Shown: positions 1 through 6,016 of the stretch, piece by piece
Numbering within the stretch: the first letter of the stretch is position 1
Layout: each line of letters begins with the position of its first letter
NCBI GenBank assembly: GCA_947625075.1
Contig: CANQMY010000036.1
Coordinates: forward strand, 1 to 9,157
Source: an uncultured Clostridia bacterium
GTDB lineage: Bacteria; Bacillota; Clostridia; TANB77; CAG-508
Reading direction: 5' to 3'
Length of the DNA: 9,157 nucleotides
The notes under the pieces: generated by a model
Seen by the model: the letters and a program-made list of their open reading frames with translations, nothing else
What the model was told of the DNA's origin: nothing
Databases searched by the model: none
Program-made: the position numbers and the translations under genes

Positions 1-1831
1 AGATAGACCAATAAGACCACTATTTCCACATGATTTTAGAAATGATGTGTGCATAACTAATACAGTTTTATCAGTAGATCAAGATTGTAGTCCAGAAGTT
101 TGTAGCAATATTGGAACATCTGCAGCGCTTTCAATATCTGATATTCCATGGGCAGGACCAACAGCAGCAGTACAAGTTGGATATGTTGATGACAAAATTA
201 TAATAAACCCAACAGAAGAACAAGAAAAAAATAGTAGATTGCATTTAACAGTTGCAGGTACAGAAAAAAAGATAACTATGATTGAAGCTGGTGCGGATGA
301 AATACCAAATGATACTATGCTTGAAGCAATAAAACAAGCTCATAAAGAAATTATAAAAATTTGTGAATTTATTTCTTCAATAAAAGCTGAAATTGGAAAA
401 CCAAAATTTGAATATAAATCTTTCTCAATTACTCCAGAATTTTATGAAGCAGTAAAAGAAAAATATGAGAATGACATGTATGAAGCAGTACAAAATAATG
501 ATAAAGAAGTAAGAAACGAAAATGTTGAAAAAGTAGCAGAAAATATAAAAAATTTAGCAATAGAAATGTATGGTGAAGATGCAGAAGAAGAACATAGCTT
601 TGATATAGCAACATCAGTTCATGATTTAGAAAAAGAATGTGTAAGAAAAATGATTTTAACAGAAAAGAAAAGACCTGATGGAAGAAAAATAGATGAAATA
701 AGACCACTTAGTGCAGAAGTTGGACTTTTACCAAGAGTACATGGAAGTGGACTTTTCACAAGAGGACAAACTCAAGTTCTTTCAATAGTTACACTTGGAA
801 CTAAAAAAGATGAACAAGAATTAGATGGATTGGATAATGAAACTACAAAAAGATATATACATCAATATAATTTTCCATCATATAGTGTAGGTGAAGCAAA
901 GCCTTCAAAAGGACCAGGTAGAAGAGAAATAGGACATGGTGCATTAGCTGAAAGAGCATTAATTCCAGTTATTCCTAATGAAGATGAATTTCCATATACA
1001 ATAAGAGTTGTTTCAGAAGTATTAGAATCTAATGGTTCTACATCTCAAGCAAGTATATGTGGTAGTACATTGTCATTGATGGATGCAGGTGTTCCAATAA
1101 AGAAACCAGTAGCAGGTATTTCAACAGGATTAATAACTAATCCAGATGATCCAGAAAATTATATAGTTTTAACAGATATACAAGATATAGAAGATTTCTT
1201 TGGAGATATGGATTTTAAAGTTGGAGGAACTAAAGATGGAATAACAGCTATCCAAGTTGATATAAAAATAGATGGATTAACTTATGATATAATTGAAAAA
1301 GCTTTTGAAAGAACTCAAATCGCTAGAAATTATATTATAGATGAAGTAATTTTAAAAACTATACCAGAATATAGACCAGATGTATCAAAATATGCACCAA
1401 AAATTATTCAAACATTAATTCCAGTAGATAAAATAAAAGATGTTATAGGATCTGGTGGAAAAACAATCAATAAGATAATTGATGAAAATAATGTAAAAAT
1501 TGATATAGAAGATGATGGAAGAGTATCAATTTATGCTGAAGATATAGAAAATGCAAAATCAGCATTAAAAACGATTGAAGAATTAACAAGAGATATAGAA
1601 GCAGGAAAAATATATAATGGTACTGTTTCAAGAATAGTTACATTTGGAGCATTTATAGATTTAGGTGGAGGAAAAGAAGGATTACTTCATATTTCTAAAA
1701 TCTCAAATAAAAGAGTAGACAAAGTTGAAGACGTACTATCTATTGGTGATGAAGTTACTGTAAAAGTAAGTGAAATAGATAACCAAGGAAGAATAAATCT
1801 TAACATGAAAGATTTAGAATCAAGAGAATAA
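1..1831 (+). CDS. pnp: Polynucleotide phosphorylase (PNPase), 5' end outside the window
   Basis: PNPase is the trimeric 3'-to-5' phosphorolytic exoribonuclease of bacterial mRNA turnover. The frame is already open at base 2 and reads DRPIRPLFP, a conserved segment of the first RNase PH domain, so the gene starts upstream; a GTG at 47 is only an internal valine. There are 609 residues here against about 700 in the family, so roughly 90 N-terminal residues are missing. In order, numbering from base 2: the rest of RNase PH domain 1; a charged helical linker (about 85-215); RNase PH domain 2 from RPDGRK (224), with FTRGQTQ and the catalytic acidic segment GDMDFKVGG (about 401-409); a KH domain with its GSGG loop (about 483-486); and an S1 domain (about 534-605, VTFGAFIDL, EGLLHIS). 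The protein ends soon after S1, without a long tail. No terminator follows the stop; a promoter for the next gene begins 12 bases later. Identification is firm; only the N-terminus is unseen. Confidence 0.97.
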   Translation, partial: DRPIRPLFPHDFRNDVCITNTVLSVDQDCSPEVCSNIGTSAALSISDIPWAGPTAAVQVGYVDDKIIINPTEEQEKNSRLHLTVAGTEKKITMIEAGADEIPNDTMLEAIKQAHKEIIKICEFISSIKAEIGKPKFEYKSFSITPEFYEAVKEKYENDMYEAVQNNDKEVRNENVEKVAENIKNLAIEMYGEDAEEEHSFDIATSVHDLEKECVRKMILTEKKRPDGRKIDEIRPLSAEVGLLPRVHGSGLFTRGQTQVLSIVTLGTKKDEQELDGLDNETTKRYIHQYNFPSYSVGEAKPSKGPGRREIGHGALAERALIPVIPNEDEFPYTIRVVSEVLESNGSTSQASICGSTLSLMDAGVPIKKPVAGISTGLITNPDDPENYIVLTDIQDIEDFFGDMDFKVGGTKDGITAIQVDIKIDGLTYDIIEKAFERTQIARNYIIDEVILKTIPEYRPDVSKYAPKIIQTLIPVDKIKDVIGSGGKTINKIIDENNVKIDIEDDGRVSIYAEDIENAKSALKTIEELTRDIEAGKIYNGTVSRIVTFGAFIDLGGGKEGLLHISKISNKRVDKVEDVLSIGDEVTVKVSEIDNQGRINLNMKDLESRE

Positions 1832-1843
1832 ATAATAATTGTA

Positions 1844-1872
1844 TTGACATTATATATAAAAAGTTTTATAAT
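1844..1872 (+). promoter_or_regulatory. Consensus sigma-A-type promoter for the thrS T-box leader
   Basis: TTGACA (1844-1849) and TATAAT (1867-1872) are separated by exactly 17 bases, a perfect match to the vegetative consensus at both hexamers. Transcription should start near 1879, placing the whole T-box leader in the 5' untranslated region. The promoter starts 12 bases after the pnp stop codon, so thrS has its own strong promoter although pnp has no terminator of its own. The start point is inferred, not observed. Confidence 0.9.
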
Positions 1873-1878
1873 ATTTAT

Positions 1879-2113
1879 TATCAAAACTAATGGAAGAAAA
1901 AGTAAAATAAAGGTTAATTATAAGAGAGAGTTAGTTATAAGCTGAGAGCTGACTTAATAAAAACATATTTGAAAAACTACCTTCCTAAAGTGCTAGTGAC
2001 TAAGCTAGACGTTTTAGCTACGTTATAAGCTAACATAAATTAAGTTAAATATCCGGGTGGAACCGTGCTAGATATATAGTACCCCAGAACATATTATATA
2101 AATATGTTCTGGG
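1879..2113 (+). promoter_or_regulatory. Threonine T-box riboswitch leader of thrS
   Basis: T-box leaders bind uncharged tRNA and switch from a terminator to an antiterminator. The signature is the T-box at 2055-2067, which contains TGGAACCGTG. Stem I can close by GGAAG (1892-1896) with CTTCC (1981-1985). The 5' side carries an AGTA (1901-1904), matching the specifier-loop motif, followed by a purine-rich GAGAGAG/CTGAGAG distal part (1923-1948). The 3' side reads GAAAAACTACC, giving a threonine codon either as ACT (1976-1978, followed by the usual purine) or as ACC (1979-1981). Further small hairpins lie between 1990 and 2035, for example TTAGCT (2014-2019) with AGCTAA (2028-2033). Antiterminator: GGG (2055-2057) with CCC (2083-2085), and GTGCTA (2065-2070) with TAGTAC (2077-2082), leaving TGGAACC as the bulge that pairs with the tRNA acceptor end. 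Its 3' arm shares bases with the terminator. Threonine specificity is supported by the specifier and by the gene downstream. Confidence 0.95.
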
Positions 2114-2125
2114 ATTTTTGTTTAT
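2083..2125 (+). terminator. T-box-controlled intrinsic terminator (attenuator)
   Basis: A perfect 13-bp stem, 2083-2095 with 2101-2113 (CCCAGAACATATT and its complement), has a 5-base loop and is followed by a T-rich run (ATTTTTGTTTATTTT). Its first bases, CCC at 2083-2085, are also used by the antiterminator, so the two folds exclude each other. When tRNA-Thr is charged this stem should form and stop transcription about 60 bases before thrS. It should also stop transcripts reading through from pnp. Confidence 0.94.
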
Positions 2126-2174
2126 TTTAAAATATTATAAATAAAAATCTCAGAAACATAGGAAAGGATTAGTT

Positions 2175-4109
2175 ATGATAAAAGTAACATTAAAAGATGG
2201 TTCTATAAAAGAAGTAGAACAAGGTATAGCTATTATTGATTTAGCAAAATTAATAAGTGAAGGATTATCAAGAATGGCAACATGTGCTAGATTAGATGGA
2301 AAAGTAGTTGATTTAAGGACAATTTTAAATAAGGATTGTACATTAGAAATATTAACATTTGAATCTGATTTAGATGGAAAAAAAGCATATTGGCATACAA
2401 CTTCACATATAATGGCACAAGCTGTAAAAAGATTATTTCCGGAAACTAAGTTTGCAATAGGTCCAGCAATTGATGAGGGATTTTATTATGATTTTGATGT
2501 AAAAAATAATTTTACAGAAGAAGATAAATCAAAAATAGAAGAAGAAATGAAAAAAATTATAAAAGAGGATTTACCTATTGAAAAATTTACTTTAAAAAAA
2601 GATGAAGCATTAAAATTAATGGAGGGTCAAAATTATAAACAGGAATTAATTAATGATTTACCAGAAGGAGAAGAAATAACATTTTATAAACAAGGAGATT
2701 TTACAGATCTTTGTGCAGGTCCACATTTAATGAGTACGGGAAAGGTAAAAGCAATAAAAATTTTAACGAATTCAGGAGCGTACTGGAGAGGTGATGAACA
2801 TAATAAAATGCTACAGAGAATTTATGCAATTTCATTTCCTAAAAGTAGTCAGCTAGAAGAATTTATTAAGCTTCAAGAAGAAGCAAAAGAACGTGATCAT
2901 AGAAAGATTGGAAAAGATTTAAAATTGTTTATGACACATAAATTAGTAGGTGCTGGTCTTCCAATGTATTTACCAAATGGTGCAACAATTAGGAGAACTT
3001 TAGAAAGATATATTCAAGATAAAGAAATAGCACTTGGATATGACCATGTATATACACCATCATTAGCTAATACAGAATTATATAAAGTAAGTGGACATTG
3101 GGATCATTATAAAGATGATATGTTTCCTGTTATGAAAATGGATACAGAAGAAATGGTTTTAAGACCAATGAACTGTCCACATCATATGTTAATATATAAA
3201 AGTGAACTTCGTTCATATAAAGACTTACCTATAAAGATAGGAGAGTTAGCACATGATTTTAGATATGAAAATAGTGGAGCTGTTTGCGGATTAGAAAGAG
3301 TACGTCAGATGTGCCAAAATGATGCTCACTTATTTGTAAGACCTGATCAAATAAAAGAGGAAGTTGGAAAAGTTATTAATTTAATTTTTGAAGTATATTT
3401 ACATGATTTTGGTTTTTCTAGAGATAATTTTAAATTTAGATTATCACTAAGAGATAAAAAAAATAAAGAAAAATATATTGATAATGATGAAATGTGGGAA
3501 ACTGCAGAGGGGCAATTAAGAGCAATATTAAAAGATTTAAATATTGAATTCTATGAAGCAGAAGGTGAAGCAGCATTTTATGGACCAAAAATAGATATAC
3601 AAATAAAAACAGCGTTAAATCATGATATAACAATTCCAACATGTCAATTAGATTTTGCTTTACCAGAAAGATTTGATTTAACATATATTGGAGAAGATGG
3701 AAAAGAGCATAGACCAGTTGTAATTCATAGAGCTATTTTAGGTTCTTCAGACAGATTTATTGCATTCTTAATTGAAGAAACTAAAGGTGCATTTCCAACA
3801 TGGCTTTCACCAGTTCAAGTAAAAATCTTACCAATTGCAGATGCACATATTGAATATGCAAAAAAAGTTTATTCTAAACTTCTAAAAGAAGGAATTAGAG
3901 TTAAAATAGATGAAAGAAATGAAAAAATTGGATATAAAATTCGTGAAGCACAATTTGAGAAAGTTCCTTATATGCTAATTGTTGGAGATAAAGAAGTAGA
4001 AGAAAATAAAGTTTCTGTTAGAGATAGAAAAGAAGGAGATAAGGGAGCAATCAATACAGATGAATTTATAGAAAAAATAAAAAAAGAAATAAAAGAATAT
4101 AGAAATTAA
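2175..4109 (+). CDS. thrS: Threonyl-tRNA synthetase, full length
   Basis: ThrRS activates L-threonine with ATP, charges tRNA-Thr and hydrolyses mischarged Ser-tRNA-Thr. At 644 aa it has the normal bacterial length and all domains: TGS (about 1-62); the editing domain with HTTSH (H74, H78) and CAGPH (C180, H184); a class II catalytic core (about 241-540); and the C-terminal anticodon-binding domain (about 545-640). The three zinc ligands that bind threonine are present: C334 (MNCPHH), H385 (NDAHLF) and H518 (VIHRA). Motif 2 FRYE (R363, E365) and the motif 3 arginine (R527, GSSDR) are intact. The ATG is preceded by AGGAAAGGA (about 2160-2168) at good spacing. The gene stands alone between the T-box leader and a strong terminator, so expression should track uncharged tRNA-Thr. 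It is the reference for judging the degenerate paralogue at 4841-6016. Confidence 0.99.
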   Translation: MIKVTLKDGSIKEVEQGIAIIDLAKLISEGLSRMATCARLDGKVVDLRTILNKDCTLEILTFESDLDGKKAYWHTTSHIMAQAVKRLFPETKFAIGPAIDEGFYYDFDVKNNFTEEDKSKIEEEMKKIIKEDLPIEKFTLKKDEALKLMEGQNYKQELINDLPEGEEITFYKQGDFTDLCAGPHLMSTGKVKAIKILTNSGAYWRGDEHNKMLQRIYAISFPKSSQLEEFIKLQEEAKERDHRKIGKDLKLFMTHKLVGAGLPMYLPNGATIRRTLERYIQDKEIALGYDHVYTPSLANTELYKVSGHWDHYKDDMFPVMKMDTEEMVLRPMNCPHHMLIYKSELRSYKDLPIKIGELAHDFRYENSGAVCGLERVRQMCQNDAHLFVRPDQIKEEVGKVINLIFEVYLHDFGFSRDNFKFRLSLRDKKNKEKYIDNDEMWETAEGQLRAILKDLNIEFYEAEGEAAFYGPKIDIQIKTALNHDITIPTCQLDFALPERFDLTYIGEDGKEHRPVVIHRAILGSSDRFIAFLIEETKGAFPTWLSPVQVKILPIADAHIEYAKKVYSKLLKEGIRVKIDERNEKIGYKIREAQFEKVPYMLIVGDKEVEENKVSVRDRKEGDKGAINTDEFIEKIKKEIKEYRN

Positions 4110-4126
4110 AAATTTTTATCATATAT

Positions 4127-4170
4127 AAAGAAGAACCTTTATTAATTGCATTAAAGGTTCTTCTTTTTTC
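4127..4170 (+). terminator. Intrinsic terminator after thrS, possibly bidirectional
   Basis: AAAGAAGAACCTTT (4127-4140) pairs perfectly with AAAGGTTCTTCTTT (4153-4166), extended by A4141-T4152, with a loop of about 10 bases and a T run on the plus strand ending near 4169. It begins 17 bases after the thrS stop. The convergent minus-strand gene ends at 4208, so the same hairpin lies just beyond its stop. In that direction the following sequence is less uniformly T-rich, so bidirectional function is only likely. Confidence 0.92.
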
Positions 4171-4207
4171 GATACGTTAGTTAGCTCTTTGAAAATAAAA
4201 CTTAAGA

Positions 4208-4609
4208 TTAGTTAACAGAAATTATAAAAGAATAATTTTCTTTTTGATTTACAAACACAGATATAGGAATATGGACTTGTTTCATAAGATAGCTGATTTC
4301 TATATCTTCTAAAACTCCATTATGGTTACATATACCGGATTGATTTAATTTCTCGATTATATAACTTAATTGACTATAATCCATGTTTGAGTGTTTTAGA
4401 GAAATTTCTTTTTTCATTTCTTTTGTAGTCATTAAATAATAATTTGTAAATCCATGTAAAAATGCAACTACTCCTTTTTTGTTAAGGTATTTCTTTTCTT
4501 TCTTAGATAAATTGCCAATATAAGGACAGTAGAGATAAGGGTGCAAGCTTACATGTTCATTAACTTTTGTTAAAATATCATTGAGCTTACGTTTATCAAG
4601 TCTCCGCAT
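4208..4609 (-). CDS. Uncharacterised small protein, 133 aa
   Basis: I do not recognise this family. The frame runs from ATG (4609-4607) to TAA (4210-4208). It is preceded on the minus strand by AGAAAGAAGG (4628-4619), nine bases from the ATG, and by a plausible promoter at 4724-4752. The protein is soluble in appearance, with no signal peptide or membrane segment. It has a very basic N-terminus (MRRLDKRKL), several tyrosines, two cysteines (in LYCPY and GICNH) and a lysine-rich middle (LSKKEKKYLNKKG). The middle (about residues 62-105) looks mainly helical; the last 25 residues look like beta strands. Codon choice differs from the neighbours: the start uses CGG, CGT, CTC and CTT, and CAC, GGC and TTG occur nearby, whereas neighbouring genes use mostly AGA and TTA. 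That hints at separate acquisition. It converges on thrS and diverges from the ThrRS-like operon. A regulatory role for the operon is conceivable, but no DNA-binding motif is evident. Confidence 0.78.
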   Translation of the reverse strand: MRRLDKRKLNDILTKVNEHVSLHPYLYCPYIGNLSKKEKKYLNKKGVVAFLHGFTNYYLMTTKEMKKEISLKHSNMDYSQLSYIIEKLNQSGICNHNGVLEDIEISYLMKQVHIPISVFVNQKENYSFIISVN

Positions 4610-4662
4610 TTAATCTAACCTTCTTTCTATACTATGCGATTAATCATTATTATTGTTTAAAG

Positions 4663-4684
4663 GTTATAGGAGAACCCCTATAAC
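4663..4684 (-). promoter_or_regulatory. Perfect hairpin in the 5' leader of the 133-aa gene
   Basis: GTTATAGG (4663-4670) and CCTATAAC (4677-4684) form an 8-bp perfect inverted repeat with a 6-base loop, inside the roughly 107-base leader predicted for the minus-strand gene. No T run follows on the minus strand, so it is not an intrinsic terminator. It could be an RNA hairpin affecting translation or stability, or an operator for the divergent region. Function is unknown. Confidence 0.45.
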
Positions 4685-4708
4685 TAATTAGTTACTAGAA
4701 CAAAAATT

Positions 4709-4722
4709 CAATCTTTTGATTG
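4709..4722. repeat. Small inverted repeat over the predicted minus-strand start site
   Basis: CAATC (4709-4713) and GATTG (4718-4722), separated by TTTT, are centred close to the start point predicted from the minus-strand promoter (about 4717). The position suits an operator, but the arms are only 5 bp in AT-rich DNA, so chance is a real possibility. Confidence 0.25.
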
Positions 4723-4723
4723 C

Positions 4724-4752
4724 AATATAACATAATAAATTTAAATAGTCAA
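4724..4752 (-). promoter_or_regulatory. Predicted promoter of the 133-aa minus-strand gene
   Basis: On the minus strand, TTGACT (4752-4747) and TATATT (4729-4724) are separated by 17 bases. Transcription would start near 4717, giving a leader of about 107 bases before the ATG at 4609. The -35 box lies 23 bases from the -35 box of the plus-strand promoter at 4776, making a compact divergent promoter region. Confidence 0.7.
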
Positions 4753-4775
4753 CAAAAATATCATGTTTTTGTACC

Positions 4776-4804
4776 TTGTTTTTTTAATATGGCAATGATA
4801 TAAT
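4776..4804 (+). promoter_or_regulatory. Predicted extended -10 promoter of the ThrRS-like operon
   Basis: TTGTTT (4776-4781), a 17-base spacer and TATAAT (4799-4804) form the promoter, with an upstream TG at 4796-4797 giving the extended -10 pattern TGATATAAT. Transcription would start near 4811, leaving about 30 bases of leader. That is far too short for a T-box, so this ThrRS-like gene has no tRNA-responsive switch of the thrS kind. Confidence 0.78.
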
Positions 4805-4840
4805 CAAAAAAAAATCAAAAGAGAAAGGAAATCTAAAAAA

Positions 4841-6016
4841 ATGCAAGCAATTGATATAAATAAATTAGGAAAAGACTTAGAATTATATACATATATTGAT
4901 TATATAGGAAAAGGATTTCCAGTAATACTTCCAAGAGGATTAAAAATAATAAATTTAATAAGAAGTTTTGTAGAATCAGAAGAAGAAAAAAATGGTTATG
5001 AACTTATAAGAACTCCAAATGTATCGAGAGCTGAGATATATGTAATTGAAGATAGATATAAAGAAAAAAAAGATGAAATGTTTATTATAAAATCAAATGA
5101 TAATGAAGAAAATAACTCAATTGTTTTAAGACCTTATGCTTATCCATTTCATTGTTCTGTTTATAAAATAAAACAAAGAAGCTATAAGAATTTACCTTTA
5201 AAATTAAGTGAAACATCTACAGCATATAGAAATGAGAGAGATATAAAAGGAATAAGTAGAACAAGGCAGATTACTTTATCAGATGCAAGTATATTTATAG
5301 AACCAGATAATATTGAAGAAGAAATAATTGATTCAATTAAAATTCAATCTAATTTTATTTCTAAACTTGGATTAGATGTAAAATATTATGTCTCAACATG
5401 GGATGAAACAAAAAAAGAAGAATATATAGGAAAAATCGAAGAATGGGATAAAGTAGTTACTGCAATGAAAAATGCTCTAGAATATTTAAAAATTCCTTAT
5501 GAAGTAAATACAGAAGCTAAAATGTATGGTCCTTCAATTCAAATATATTATAAAAATGAGTATTTATCTAATATGCAAGTTGATTTTGAAATAGTACATA
5601 GATTTGATTTAACATATGTAGATAAAGATAATGAAGAAAAGTATCCAATTTATATTCATAGAACTTCAGTTGGAAGTTATGAAAATTTATTAAGCATATT
5701 AATTGAAAAATACAGAGGAGATTTTCCACTATGGATTACTCCAACTCAGGTAATAATTATTCCAGAGTATGATGAATATATTGAGTTTGCAAAAAATATA
5801 GAAGATAGTCTTTTAAAAAATGGTATAAGAGTTAAGATTGATAATTCAGAAGCAAGTCTACAAATAAGAAAAAATAAGGCTATTGATTTAAAAATACCAT
5901 ATATATTAACTATAGGAAAAAATGAATTTAATAATAAAACAATAAATGTAAAAATAAAAGATGAAGAAAAAATTATGCAAATAGAAGAATTAACTAAGGA
6001 GGTATTGAGTTGCTAA
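4841..6016 (+). CDS. Degenerate ThrRS paralogue lacking TGS and editing domains
   Basis: This 391-aa protein aligns end to end with residues about 241-640 of the neighbouring ThrRS, beginning at the catalytic core (LGKDLELY against IGKDLKLF). The TGS and editing domains are absent. Retained: the motif 1 region with P59, motif 2 arginine and glutamate in AYRNE (R130, E132), R140 and R142, QVDF, HRFDLTY and H273. Lost: zinc ligand C334 is Y101 and H385 is S150, so two of three threonine-binding zinc ligands are gone; the motif 3 arginine R527 is N282; GPKID has become GPSIQ (229-234). The C-terminal domain keeps its fold pattern (PTQVIIIP, NGIRVKID), but RNEKIGYKIRE is SEASLQIRK and the VRDR segment is VKIK, so tRNA-Thr anticodon recognition is probably altered. 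It has its own promoter, AAAGGA ribosome site and ATG, so it is not a broken thrS copy. Threonine charging is unlikely. It may activate another substrate, or be a pseudo-synthetase that binds RNA or its partner protein. The annotation threonyl-tRNA synthetase would mislead. Confidence 0.93.
   Translation: MQAIDINKLGKDLELYTYIDYIGKGFPVILPRGLKIINLIRSFVESEEEKNGYELIRTPNVSRAEIYVIEDRYKEKKDEMFIIKSNDNEENNSIVLRPYAYPFHCSVYKIKQRSYKNLPLKLSETSTAYRNERDIKGISRTRQITLSDASIFIEPDNIEEEIIDSIKIQSNFISKLGLDVKYYVSTWDETKKEEYIGKIEEWDKVVTAMKNALEYLKIPYEVNTEAKMYGPSIQIYYKNEYLSNMQVDFEIVHRFDLTYVDKDNEEKYPIYIHRTSVGSYENLLSILIEKYRGDFPLWITPTQVIIIPEYDEYIEFAKNIEDSLLKNGIRVKIDNSEASLQIRKNKAIDLKIPYILTIGKNEFNNKTINVKIKDEEKIMQIEELTKEVLSC
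5996..6003 (+). promoter_or_regulatory. Perfect Shine-Dalgarno for the 716-aa gene
   Basis: AAGGAGGT sits inside the last codons of the ThrRS-like gene, six bases before the TTG at 6010. An in-frame TAA at 5995-5997 closes the frame upstream. Together these choose TTG 6010 as the start and compensate for the weak start codon. Confidence 0.92.

Noticed and set aside
47..49. GTG at 47 as the pnp start codon
   Set aside because: The frame is open to the window edge and the upstream codons encode the conserved PNPase segment DRPIRPLFP, so this is an internal valine.
429..707. Minus-strand open frame inside pnp, rich in Leu, Phe and His
   Set aside because: It is antisense to conserved PNPase sequence, has the composition expected from the complement of Lys/Glu-rich coding DNA, and has no recognisable family. 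The similar minus-strand frames at 1687-1884, 3436-3684, 6123-6332 and 7064-7297 are rejected on the same grounds.
4681..4694. Perfect 14-bp palindrome TAACTAATTAGTTA
   Set aside because: Almost entirely A and T; palindromes of this length are expected by chance several times in sequence of this composition. Not listed as an operator.
4841..6016. A decaying pseudogene or truncated duplicate of thrS
   Set aside because: The frame is uninterrupted, has its own promoter, ribosome site and ATG exactly at a domain boundary, no remnant of the missing domains lies upstream, and it is coupled to a downstream gene. Loss of specific residues with retention of the fold pattern suggests selection for another role.
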